Shown: positions 12,911 through 33,659 of the stretch, in pieces | Position numbering within the stretch: the first letter of the stretch is position 1 | How the letters are laid out: every line of letters begins with the position of its first letter | Assembly: GCF_036324505.1 (NCBI RefSeq) | Contig: NC_086356.1 | Span: 9,982,744 to 10,046,743, forward strand | DNA from: Eleginops maclovinus | Taxonomy: Eukaryota; Chordata; Actinopteri; Perciformes; Eleginopidae | DNA: 64,000 nucleotides | Direction: 5' to 3' | Notes under the pieces: generated by a model | The model's database searches: none | What the model saw: the letters and a program-made list of their open reading frames with translations, nothing else | Told to the model about the DNA's origin: nothing | Translations under genes and position numbers: made by a program

Positions 12911-13685
12911 AGGTGATATCATGTGGTCAGTCTGCTTGTTCCTCACTGAGATATGGTGATTGCTTCTGGTGCTAAAGAAAGGAATGAAAGAAAGCAAAGG
13001 AGAGATGTTTGAAAGGTCAATGTAGTTCTCAGTGAGGCGCTGCAGCATTAAATCACACATGGAATAATTTGGTGTTATCGCTCTAAGAACTGCCTTCCTG
13101 AAACAAAGCCAAAAACAGAACATGATTTCTTTTACAAGCTGTGTTTAAAATGCTCTGCCATTACATCAGCAGGAAATTGTCCCTTATCAAAAACTATGCA
13201 CTATACCTCTTCTGGAGATAAGAATACAGCGGAACAGATTTATGTTGTTGTTATCTTTGATTTTACACAGATTTAAATGGAGGCTTAAGAGATCTTAGCG
13301 TTCCCTTTTCTTTTAATCTTACTTTTGGTTTGTAAAGCATTGTCTCTCTTTAGACATTTACATTACATATTTAGCTGGAATAAATATGAATTCAGCGTTT
13401 TCAATTGTTATGTCTTTAAATCAGTCCTGGCTATGCTAGTGGATATTTTACCCTGTATTGTTGCAAGTGAATGATCAAAATTGATTTGCACTTTGCTCAG
13501 CTTTATTGACATAATTTGTGTGTGCTAAATCCTTTAGTCCTTATATATCTACATAAGCAATTTACTTACAGTGCCACAGGAAGTTGTGTGGTTTATTCAA
13601 TGTTTGCCTCCCATGAAACACAACCCTGAATGTGTGTGTGCTAGACAGATAAAGGTGCATATGTAGGTGTGCCTGTGCCGCATAT

Positions 13686-13689
<4 letters not shown>

Positions 13690-13762
<73 letters not shown>
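13690..13762. repeat. (TG)n microsatellite
   Basis: Pure TG repeat of about 36 units, 131 bases left of a long AC array of opposite orientation. Confidence 0.97.
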
Positions 13763-13765
<3 letters not shown>

Positions 13766-13893
13766 TATATGTTACATTTACCTAAACTGCTGCTCTCTCT
13801 TTTTCCTGCTTCATTTTGACAAATTTGCGTTTCCAGGAAGCCTCTGAGGTCAGCGCCGCATCTGTTGCTACTTAGGTCCAAGATGCAGTCATG

Positions 13894-15574
<1,681 letters not shown>

Positions 15575-15632
15575 GGTGGTATCGATCTTCTCATCTAACT
15601 CTTGGCAAGAAAATGTCAAACTATACTGAAAA
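15575..15632. repeat. Fragment of a dispersed fish repeat
   Basis: GGTGGTATCGATCTTCTCAT followed by CTAACTCTTGGCAAGAAAA matches, from memory, the 3' part of a repeat abundant in perciform genomes. A larger copy of what seems the same family lies at 31622-31945. The type of element is not known to me. Confidence 0.5.
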
Positions 15633-17016
<1,384 letters not shown>

Positions 17017-17384
17017 AAAGAGAGAGTCCAGTTGCAGTAGCAGAGTAAAGATATGCATCGGAGCAGAATGGGTAGAGGTGCTACATGATAATTTGACAGT
17101 GACAGGACGAATAAACGATGTTGTTTCAGGTTTTACAGAAATAGGTTGCTTTAAATTTTGAGCTTCAGTGATACAGTATATGGGTGTGGTGAAAAGACAA
17201 CAAAGGAGTAGCTGTAACAGTTATGAATGAGTGGCAGGAATCTGACTCCTCATGACCTTAAAACATCTACATTTTGCTGTACGGTTGATTTAACATTTCT
17301 GTATTTATGAATTTGTATCCAAATCATCAGAAGTACAAAAAGACTATGGAGAAGAAAATCTCTGGGGCTTTACTTTCGTTGCGT

Positions 17385-17765
17385 TAAGCTAATGCTACCA
17401 TCACAATGACAATGCTAACATACTGATGTTTAGCAGTTATCATGTTAGCATGGCAGCCTGCTCATGTTTGCTAATTAGCACAACAAAGTAAAGCTGAGGC
17501 TAATGTCTAACATCATTACATCACAATTTTAGATGAAAAGTTAAAGGTTACCAGCAGTTTTTACAATTCTTCCTGAATGTCTGTAGCAAATGTCATACTT
17601 TACTCAAAACCACAAATCCACAAACTGATGCAGCTAGAGGAATAGTTGTGTAGGATAAACCCTCTGGGGACCATGACTGAACCCTTTGTCATGGTAATCA
17701 ACCCAAAATCTTATACTATATCTCTGCCTGGACCAGAGTGGTGGACTGACCAACCAGCAAGATTG
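17385..17765. repeat. Diverged dispersed fish repeat (TTAGCATG-rich family)
   Basis: The words GCTAATGCTA, AATGCTAACAT, ATGTTAGCATG and TTTGCTAATTAGCAC occur in this order, followed by AGCTGAGGCTAATG. Later come CTCTGGGGACCATGA and GGACCAGAGTGGTGGACTGA. This order matches a repeat I remember as very common in acanthomorph genomes. It is heavily mutated and non-coding here. Confidence 0.6.
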
Positions 17766-18240
17766 GATCATTTTTTTCTCAAAGTGTTTAGTCAAATCTT
17801 CTTTTAATTAGAGTACTGTCTGCTTTGTCTCAGTCTTGACATATCGATTATGGTAGCTGTCAGCTCTTTCTGACCGTGTAAATAATGTATCAATCACACA
17901 CATACAGTAGATTGATGTGGTGGCTTTAATCAGTTAAATAGCTATGTGCCAATTTAAAGTGTGTCTATCCACTTAGCAGTACCTATTATAAAGCCATCAG
18001 AGCCTTACACAATTGATGAATGTGTGGGTTGTGCATGTGTGAGAAAAATATCCAAGGTTTTCTTTCCAAAAATCTTCAAATGAATGCATATTAGACCACA
18101 AAACTAACTTCATCCAAAAGTTTGTCCTATGTTTTTATGCATGTACATCTTTAACTTAAGCTCTTCGAAACAACTCAGCTTAAACTCACAGCTGGCCAAA
18201 CTCTCTGTTAGCAAAGATATGAGTTTTTTTTAAACAACAT

Positions 18241-18310
18241 CTTACCTCCTCTTTTTCCTCTTCCTCTTCCTCTTTCGCCTCCTCCTTGGGCCTCTTCTCT
18301 CCATCCTGGT
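18241..18310. repeat. Polypyrimidine tract
   Basis: About 70 bases almost wholly C and T on the + strand with TTCCTC repeats, able to adopt triplex (H-DNA) structure. It has no coding meaning. Confidence 0.7.
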
Positions 18311-18617
18311 GTTTTCTCTCCATCAGCCCCCTCTTGCCCTTAGTTCTCCTTCAGCTAAGGACAAGATCTGACCTCCTCCTCTACTCACAGGCTTCCTCTG
18401 CAAGACAATGGCAGGGCAAAGGAGCTGTGTGTCCAGAGGTGTGTGAGCATACAGTATGTATATCTTTTATTTTTTATCTGTGTCGCATTTGTATATTTTT
18501 ATGTGTGTTGTTTTTAAATTATATGGATTATCGTATGTCCATTTAGATTTATGATGCAGGAAACAGCAACTATGTCACTGTAAAACAATAGAAGATTCAC
18601 AGTGCTACTGCAAAACA

Positions 18618-18929
<312 letters not shown>

Positions 18930-19639
18930 CCCCTGGGCTCACTCAAAAGTCATCAGGTTAAACCTTCAACAGTTGTGCATCCTCTTTTAAAAAATAAGCG
19001 TAAAACTAAATAAGAAATAAAGCTGGAGGGAAGCAGCACAGACAGGACACATGAAATGAAATGGGAAGTCTTGTATATCCACGTATGAGCTGTCATTTAT
19101 ATATTTTTGAAAATATGGCTGTGTGGAGGAAGAGAAAAGTGTAACGTGTGTTTCACCCTCATGTAATGTTCTTTCCTGCTTCGATAAATTATCTCATATG
19201 CAGTCCTACACTGCTATCAAGCTGGAAATCACTGCATTATTGTTGCAAGGAAAATGATAGATTGCCAGTGTTAGCTTATAGCCTGCCCACTGTGTGTAAT
19301 CTTCATGAGACAATAGCCCTGAGTGGCAGTGTTCACTTATAGAGGAATAATAAGCTTTCTTTCATGTAACCCCTTCCCCCTTCTGTTTGGTTGGAAGGGC
19401 TGAAGGCCCACTTGAGACAGGCAGAGATGTCAAAGCCACCGTCCTCTCCCCCCTGTGAATGCACACAGTCAACCCGAGATAAAGGTGATATAAAATACAT
19501 GAGATTATGATGGTTCCATTGAGCTTTTCCTCCAATTCTCTTTCAGAATGCAGTAACAGTCAATCACCTGCATAAAAAAACCCTAAATATAGGGTTTAAG
19601 ACTTGTTACACGACTACCCGCAGGCTTGTAATTGAAACT

Positions 19640-20180
19640 TTTCCATTCTGTTTTTTTCAAATGCTTTGGCTGCCGAAGGGAGATTGGCAGCTCTGAGTGG
19701 CCAGCAGATGAAGCGGCTGGCGCGTTAATGAATAGAACGCTGATTGCAGGATCCCCAAGATGCAAATTACCGTGCCTGCCACCCCTGACGACCGGCAATT
19801 ACCGGGCCGCCGCGGCGGACGCCTCGTGCATATTCATCGCACCCGCTGGGCATATTGATCAACAACTTACTTCAAGCAAGAAGAACTGAAATGTAACATG
19901 TCGCTCAGTCAATGCTAAAAAAAGACTCTTCATTTTCCCTTTGTCAAAATTGAAACAGTTAAATCAAGCAGGACAAGCCCTTTAACTAAGGAAGGAGCAT
20001 TAATTTTAATCAGGCTAACGTATATGCTAATTGCTAATATGTCACATTGCAGGAACGAAGTGACAAAACATGTCATTCATTCGAAAATAATCTTAATTCA
20101 ACTATTAGGCTAATTCCTGCTTGTACTTTAACTAATTAACTACACTTAAAGTTCACTGCCCCCAATAATGACCGGCAGCT
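19640..20180. promoter_or_regulatory. Strong candidate enhancer / conserved non-coding element
   Basis: The core 19660-19880 is a CpG-containing, GC-balanced block in an AT-rich, repeat-rich desert and has no meaningful open frame. It holds an octamer plus homeodomain site, ATGCAAATTA, at 19760-19769. AATTACCG occurs twice (about 19766 and 19797), GCATATT twice (about 19828 and 19850), and there is GGCGCGTTAATGAAT. To the right, 19930-20180 is dense in TAAT/ATTA homeodomain cores. This is how deeply conserved developmental enhancers usually look. The target gene is unknown, and conservation is inferred, not measured. Confidence 0.5.
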
Positions 20181-20490
20181 TTTTGTTCAGCACAAAATAA
20201 GAAGAAAAAACTTCAATATAACCTTTTTCTAAATGTACTTCGCACCACATATGCTCCATCGTGATCAATTCGGTTTAAATTAGTTAAAACATGAATCAGA
20301 TGTCTTTAAATCAGAATTATTTCATAGGTGTTCTATGTTCTACTATATTAAAGCAATTTTCCGGTTTTATGCTGCTAATAAGCACGTACACAAAAGGCAC
20401 TGGCAACTGACTTTTCTTGATTTAGTTCAATTTTTGTCCATTAAACTTGTATTTTGGAGATCAAACTTTTTTTTATGGAGAAATGCCTGA

Positions 20491-20492
<2 letters not shown>

Positions 20493-20579
<87 letters not shown>
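20493..20579. repeat. (AC)n microsatellite
   Basis: Pure AC repeat of about 43 units. Confidence 0.97.
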
Positions 20580-20581
<2 letters not shown>

Positions 20582-21419
20582 AACCACAGTCCAGACTTCA
20601 GAACATGGAATATGAATATGAAAGGGCTTCTTTCAACAACAACGGAAAAACAAGAGTGCTGCCAGAGCTTAATGGGACCAAATGATGGAAAGCTGAGCAA
20701 CATTGGATTTTGAGCTCTCTCCCTCAAAACAAACATCCAATGATCACATTAGCGATGGATCAGAGCTGTGCCATTATTGTCTTGTGTGTCTTGTCTGGTT
20801 TGTTGTCACTTTAGAACAAAGGATTTGAGATGACAGAAACTTCATTTATGGAGAGTTACATTTTCTCAATTTTTTATATTTTCTTTCAACGCCAATTTTT
20901 TGTTTTGTTTACTGGCCAAAGAAAAATGATCTAAAAGATCATTGATGCCCACATTATATTTAGCATTCTTAAAACTGAATAAACCAAGAAAAAAAGCTTC
21001 TTTTTTTTTTCAAGGATATGGTGGTTTTGCTATCCACAATACATTTTTAGTCCATCATAATGCAGTGAAAAAAATGTGTCAAAGTAAAAGCCTGGAAATA
21101 CCGTCATCAGACTTCGATTCAAACATTTCTTAATCCTAATTGGTGCAGATAAACATATAACATCCCCTTATTTTGGTATGTTTTCTACCAACTTCAAACC
21201 AGTAATAAAAACATAACAGCACCCATTTGAAAATCTAAAAAGAGTGGCTTTATAAGATTCTGTAACATGGTACAAACGGTAACAAATGTACTTAATAAGG
21301 CAGTATCTGTGTTATTGTACTAGGGGACATTTCCACACAAGGTCATTCAAATCAACAAAACCAGGTTACAGTAAGGCTACTTGACACTGGAGTCTCAGCA
21401 GTTTAAACGCTCACAGTGG

Positions 21420-21610
21420 GAGTGTGAGGCAACTACTGCTGAAGTGCCATCTAGCAAGGCACCAACTCACACAACTTTTACAATGGCTCAGCTATCAACA
21501 GGACTGTAGTTTCACCACTAAGCAGCTCCCAATGGTGCTGCACTCACTCTGTCTGCAGCTGCTTCCCTGGGCCGTGGACAGGATAAGAGTGTGCTCTTTG
21601 TGATGTTTCT
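21420..21610. repeat. Diverged dispersed fish repeat
   Basis: CTGCTGAAGTGCCATCTAGC followed by AAGGCACCAACTC, then AGCTCCCAATGGTGCTGCAC, follows the word order of a repeat tail frequent in teleost genomes (AAGTGCCCTTGAGCAAGGCA and so on). It is mutated and only partial. Confidence 0.5.
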
Positions 21611-21839
21611 TAAATAACACACTCTCTTTCACACACACAGACCTCTTTCCCTTTCAACTTTTCATACACTCACCAGCTATGCATATAGATTCATATCTTA
21701 AATATTACCAACCCTTCTGATAATAATGTCCGCACACATACTGAGCAGTCTGACGTGTTTCCGACACACAAAAGCAACCTGCAGTCATAAAGAGGGGGAG
21801 GAAAAAAAAGTACAGTCGAAGTATAAAGGAAAAGAAAGA

Positions 21840-22060
21840 GCGAGGGCAGGTGCTGACCTCCAGAGCTGCTAACATATGTTGTTATCGGTGTGTAATTTCT
21901 CCGCTGCAGATTTTTATCTCCTTATCAGAGAATGGCTGGTATACTGACGTCCGCCCATCAAACGGTGACTCAGGCCCCAAATTGCATCAATCAGGGTCTG
22001 GAGTAGAGCGGTGCTTTGAGTTCCTTAAATTGGTGGGATGACAAATCCACTTCAAATTGT
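21840..22060. promoter_or_regulatory. Candidate conserved non-coding element
   Basis: Balanced-composition block without repeats or a meaningful frame. It contains TGTGTAATTTC, CTTATCAG (GATA core), GGTGACTCAG (AP-1/MAF-like), CAAATTGCATCAATCA and CCTTAAATTGG. It is proposed only on motif density and contrast with its surroundings. Confidence 0.3.
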
Positions 22061-22213
22061 TACCTTAGATTTAAACTTTTGATGGGAAACTGTGGGAAAC
22101 GAAGCAGAGAGAGCAGAAACAGCAGAAATACTGTTTAACAATGGATTGGGGGAAATAGTTGACACCATGGCTTGTGTGAATTGACAGCAAGATTATCCTG
22201 TCTGTGTGTCAGT

Positions 22214-22526
<313 letters not shown>

Positions 22527-25500
22527 AGCCAACATCAAAAGCCACGCAAGTCCTGCCAGCAACCAATTTGTAACAGGAAGCAATCACTTCAGGAGCAAAA
22601 TGACTATTGAGATGCGTCAGTCATGTTCGTGGCCAGAGCAGCAAGAATGTTGCACAGCACATTTCAAAAAGTCCTTTTCTCACGACCAAAATAACAAAAA
22701 AAATCCACAGGAGTTCTGGTGTTTTACATGCTTTTATAGTTTAATATCTAGTGCGTAATCAAAGTGATGACCTGCCCTGGGTGTCTCGATCATCACAATG
22801 TCAGCAGTCCTCTCTGCCCATGTGCGCATTTTGCTGCCATGGTCACATGATCGCTTGTGACAGGGGTCATGAAGGGTCAAGTGGGGTCATGAGTAGTATC
22901 CTGACATCCTGCAAGTCTAATCACCTGTTTATTTTTTTAACAACCAAACTCTGATCCACACCTACAGAAAAAGAGAGAGCGAAAAGAAAGAGAGAGTGCG
23001 AAAGTGACAGTAAGACGAGTGGTGGATTTAGGTTCATGATTGATCTCATGCAGGGGATGTATATCTTGCTGCAAAAACGCCACTCTTGTAACAAATCTAC
23101 AGTACTATATTTTAAAGTCTAACCGAGATATCAAAGTTATAAAAGATACCTTAAATCTGTTAAGAATTAAATATGGATTTAGGGAAGTGTGCAGAAAATG
23201 ATGCAAATATTTCTATTTGACGAAACGGTGCAGCTACTAAGATATATGACTATATAACACATTTTTAAAGCGCTTTATCACATGGAACATTCTATTTAGG
23301 CAGTCTGTTGGGTTAAGAAGAGTGAAGCTGGCACTAAACTGTATAGTATAGCTTGTTGCTGCCCTCTTTTGGGAAGTATTGGTAGACTAATGCTTTGTTG
23401 TACACCGCACTTGTAATGACCACTCTCCACCACAGAGAGGCGATATATTACTGATTTAAGAAGGACGTGGGCTGATGGGATATGCACATCAGGCACTGAC
23501 AACGATTTGAACCAAGTGAGAATTGCAATAATGAAATACAATGATTTGTATTAGTTTTACTTGTTTTATCTCAGTGCATTAAGAAACCTACTTTAATTAT
23601 GTTCTTGTTGCACCCCAGTCCCGTGAATAGGGTCATGTTTTTCACGTTTCCAAGTTGTTTCCTGTTATTTTGGTACTAATCTCTTTCAGAAACTGCGTTC
23701 CCGCTTTCCCACCTGTGTGATAAATTGCCTCGTGCTGATTAGTCTCACCTGTACCTCATTACCTTCATGAGTATTTATTCAGTGTGCGCCCCTTTGTCTG
23801 TAGAAGCTCGTCTTCTGTTTTATAAAGCCTTCCATATTCACTTTTCTGAGTTTCTTACAGTGGTAGGACCATAAACCTGCATCAACTGTGTTAAGAGCTT
23901 TATTGGTGAAAAGTCAAACCTTTACCTGTGACTGAGTTGTGCGTTTGAATCGTCGTTCTGCTGTTTGCCAATGCTGCATGATAGAGCTGCCCATGTCCAT
24001 CACTGTTTAGGATGTTACCAGTAAGATCAGTATCTTCCTCTAAAGACAGTTAGATGTAGCCTAAATCTTGAATGATTTACTATCAATTATTAAGATCTTG
24101 GATTTTTTGATATTATGTTCTATATATGCTGCACATTGTATTTATTTATTTTTTATTTCCTGCTCCTTGACTTTTTTGGTGTGCAGCAGTCTTGGCAATC
24201 TACTAAAGCCACAGATCACAATTTTTCTTAAAGTCCTTGTGCAAATATGTAACAGCATTTAAAAAAGAAAAGAAAATGTGACTGCATGATATCTTAATGC
24301 AGTTTTATCTCGTAAAAAACAATGTAATGATACACCAAAACAGAGTAATAAACTAATATAGGCCTAATAACAAGAAAGCCATATGCTTTTTTGCTAAAAA
24401 AAAAAAAACAAACAAAAAAAACAAAAGAACAACTAGTAGGAACTAAATGCAGAATGTTTGTAAATGCAAATAAAAACATTTGCAAGACAGAGAGACACAA
24501 GGACTATCCTGAAATTTGACTACAATAATATGTGGGATGTACATTTTTCACCCAGAACGTTTTTATTATATCACACACACCTCTATGCTTCTGTCAGACT
24601 TTGCATGGACATAGTTCAAAGAGTTATAGTTACAGGATGCAACTACAGCAGCAGTCCTTCTCTGTGGGCTGTGTAAGCATGAGAGTATGTGTAGTAAGTA
24701 AATATTGAAAACAGCGCGGTCTGTTGGTCTTCACGTGTATGTGTGTAAAGAGTAAATATTTGAGACTTTCGTTTTACAACTTTCTTCTCTGTAGTTTAAA
24801 CGTAGCTTAATATTTAAAGCTACATCTTTTACAACCATGAATAATTTGTTTCATTTGAGTGTACAATGTTCTCTATATTTAACATATTTTGTGTCTGCAT
24901 GTAACACTATGAGGTTACACCATGTTTGCTTCAAAGCCCTTCTGCCAGCAGGTTTTCTTTCTCTGTGAGCGACTTGTTGAATATTTTATCTCCAACAGGT
25001 AGGAGGTTTCAGGTTGCAGAGAGACTGACTGCGGGACAGGAGTAGAGAAATCTGCGGGCAAGACTTCAAACTGTAAATGCATGGTGATGATAATGAGACA
25101 TTTAATATCACAGATACAAAAGAAGGCATGCTTTCTATTGTGATCAGTGATGCTGAGAGGTGGAAGCTGAATACTAGCACCATCACTGACTGATATCTGT
25201 CAAGAGGAAATGTGTTTTTTAGTATTCAGAACCGCACTACTTTATATTCAACAGGTGCAGACCAACAGATACACTTTTAATATAACCACAATAGTTAACT
25301 TAATAAATGCAGAAACTGTTGTATCTCAAAAATACAAACTTTAATCGTTACATTTAATTTTCTTAATGAAACGAACAAATATTTTGTAACTGCCTTCTCA
25401 TAAACTACACACAAAGTCAGCCTGGAGTATCTTGGTTAATTGCACCTTAATAGAAGGCATTCCAAATGGAAATGTTTGTTTTATTGCAAGATTTATCTAC

Positions 25501-25560
25501 CTTTCTGAAGACCTTAACTAAACACACCTCCAGTTCTAACTCCTCCCATTTCCTCTACAC
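22527..25560. other. Intergenic upstream of the keratin gene; possible old repeat at 23600-23830
   Basis: No conserved exon was found. The segment 23600-23830 (GTGATAAATTGCC, GATTAGTCTCACCTGTACC, TCATTACC, GTATTTATTCAGTG) has the layout of a teleost dispersed repeat whose copies carry CACCTGT and TATTTA words, but the match is weak. The rest is AT-rich and featureless. Confidence 0.45.
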
Positions 25561-25563
25561 CTG

Positions 25564-25637
25564 CATATAAGCTCACCTGTAGCATCCGCAGCACATATCC
25601 TCCACTTTTCCCCGGCTTCTATCTGAACAAAACCCTG
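25564..25637 (+). promoter_or_regulatory. Keratin core promoter and 5' UTR exon
   Basis: The TATA box CATATAAG at 25564-25571 is followed about 25-30 bases later by the inferred start (near 25595). A short non-coding exon ends at CCCTG/GTGAGT, donor at 25638. The matching acceptor ACAG ends at 27039, nine bases before the keratin ATG at 27049. This gives a 5' intron of about 1.4 kb, which separates the promoter from the coding exons. The TATA spacing and splice pair are seen; the exact start is inferred. Confidence 0.7.
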
Positions 25638-26640
25638 GTGAGTAAAATACTTTTTTAGAAATGATTATTTTTTATATATTGATTTAAATAATAATATAAA
25701 GAACATATCAATTGTATATCTCAATCAAAATTATAACTAAAAGGAAACATTTCTACCACTTCAAGCAAATTGATCTTATCTATATGTTCAATTTTATTCA
25801 GCAGTTGTCAACAGAACTATTTGTCAGCTAATGACAAGATGAGTTAGGAAAGAAAAATGAAATGAAAGTCCATTTCCTGATGAACAAAGTGTCCTTGTGA
25901 AACTGGAATTCGCTCTGAATATTTCGCCGATAATTTTCCCAAGCTCTATCTTTCATCTGAACAAGGACTGTCTGTCTCCTGCTGGCTTCTTTGTAGTGTT
26001 GTGGGAACGGTGTTGCAAGGATCAAGTGACAGAGAGACAGAGAGGTTCCCTTGACCGCTAATCTAGAGAAACACACGCACACACAGAGACATGCAAAGAC
26101 ACACAGACAAAGACACACTGTCTATGTTTGACATTTATACATCAACTAGTGACACTTTAAGTCCAGGAAGTAATGTGAACACCTGTTGAACTCACTGTCA
26201 AATGAGGTTGATAAGAAACCATTAGGTATTTAAAAAACAAAAGGTTTCAATCCGAACACAACATAACTCTCAGAATATTTTATATTTTGCCACATTTTAT
26301 AACATTCAACCACATCACCAGGAGCCTTTAGGAGGGCTTCTATTTCTTTCGAGCATCTTTTCATCTCCTCTTTTTTTTTCCTGTTTTTATAAATCATCCA
26401 TTAGCCTCTTCTTGAATATAAAATGCACCTTATTATCATAGTAATGAAACTATATGAGTGCATTCTCAGTCTTGGTAAGAGGCTCTCCTTTGACCGAGGG
26501 TTGAACTGTGCTCATTTACATTTTGATTTTACACTGACTTGAGCTGAAGTTGCATTTGAATGGATATGAGACAGACATACTGAAGTGGCTCTGACCGTAA
26601 AGACAGTAATCTCTTCGATGCAGATGGATCTTTTGAAAAG

Positions 26641-26652
26641 CCACTAGATGGC
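26641..26652 (+). promoter_or_regulatory. CTCF-like site (forward)
   Basis: CCACTAGATGGC fits the CTCF core pattern CCASYAGRKGGC at every position. It lies in the 5' intron of the keratin gene. Confidence 0.5.
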
Positions 26653-27048
26653 CGTAGATATACTTGTTGAAAGTCTCCTTCCATCATTTTCAGTGGCCTT
26701 CAATATAAGCCCCTACTTGTATTTAAGTCTAGCCAAATGCTAGAATAAAACGCATTTGCTTAAGGGCCAAACAAGAGCTTTTCTTCAGCCAGATCTCATG
26801 TTACATTAGATTTGAATGGCTGCAACAGGTTAAACTGTCATTTGGAGTTTGTATTTTCCTTATGATGTGTAATTTGAACATCCATCCACTCTCTATAAAG
26901 AGAGATGAGTTCTTTGCAGCTATGATGGATGTTGCATGTGAAATTGTACTCTTGTTCTGATTATGCCTTTATGTCTTGCCTCAATTTTGTCTTTACAAGC
27001 ACCCCAACATTTCTGTGTGATGTTCTTTCGTCCTGACAGCAACTCGTC

Positions 27049-33201
<6,153 letters not shown>

Positions 33202-33640
33202 AAAAAGAGGAGAGAGGATACAAGTAAAAAGAATAAATAAAGATAACAAAAAGAGAGCGGGAGACATGTTTCTGAATATTTTAAAAGAGCTGCAAGAAAA
33301 GAGGGAATTTTTGGGGGTATTGCTCGACAACAAATGTTTTTTTTTTTTTTTCGATAATGGTTTTTCCAAAGTTGACTTGTCAGTGACACTGATGAAAATG
33401 CCACAATATATCCAGTACTGCTGTAGTTATGCATGCTATACCATTTTAGAATATAAGTGCTTTTTTGTTTCTGTGAGAGCAACCAACTAACCATGTTCAC
33501 GCTGTTTTACTAAAACCTGATGTGTACTTTAACGGGATATTTATTACTTAGTGTGGACGTGTTTACTTTAGTAGAAATACATTCCTTTCCTGCTTTGACA
33601 AGACTATCATTCAAATGTTTTTATGTTTGTATTCAGTCTA

Positions 33641-33646
33641 AATAAA
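33641..33646 (+). promoter_or_regulatory. Keratin polyadenylation signal
   Basis: AATAAA 440 bases after the keratin stop and followed by TTGTAATCCATG. Earlier AATAAA-like words at 33230-33240 lie close to the stop and look less likely. Confidence 0.7.
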
Positions 33647-33659
33647 GTTGTAATCCATG

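Noticed and set aside
33266..33490. Frame in the keratin 3' UTR
   Set aside because: Lies after the keratin stop, contains a poly-T derived Phe run and resembles nothing known.
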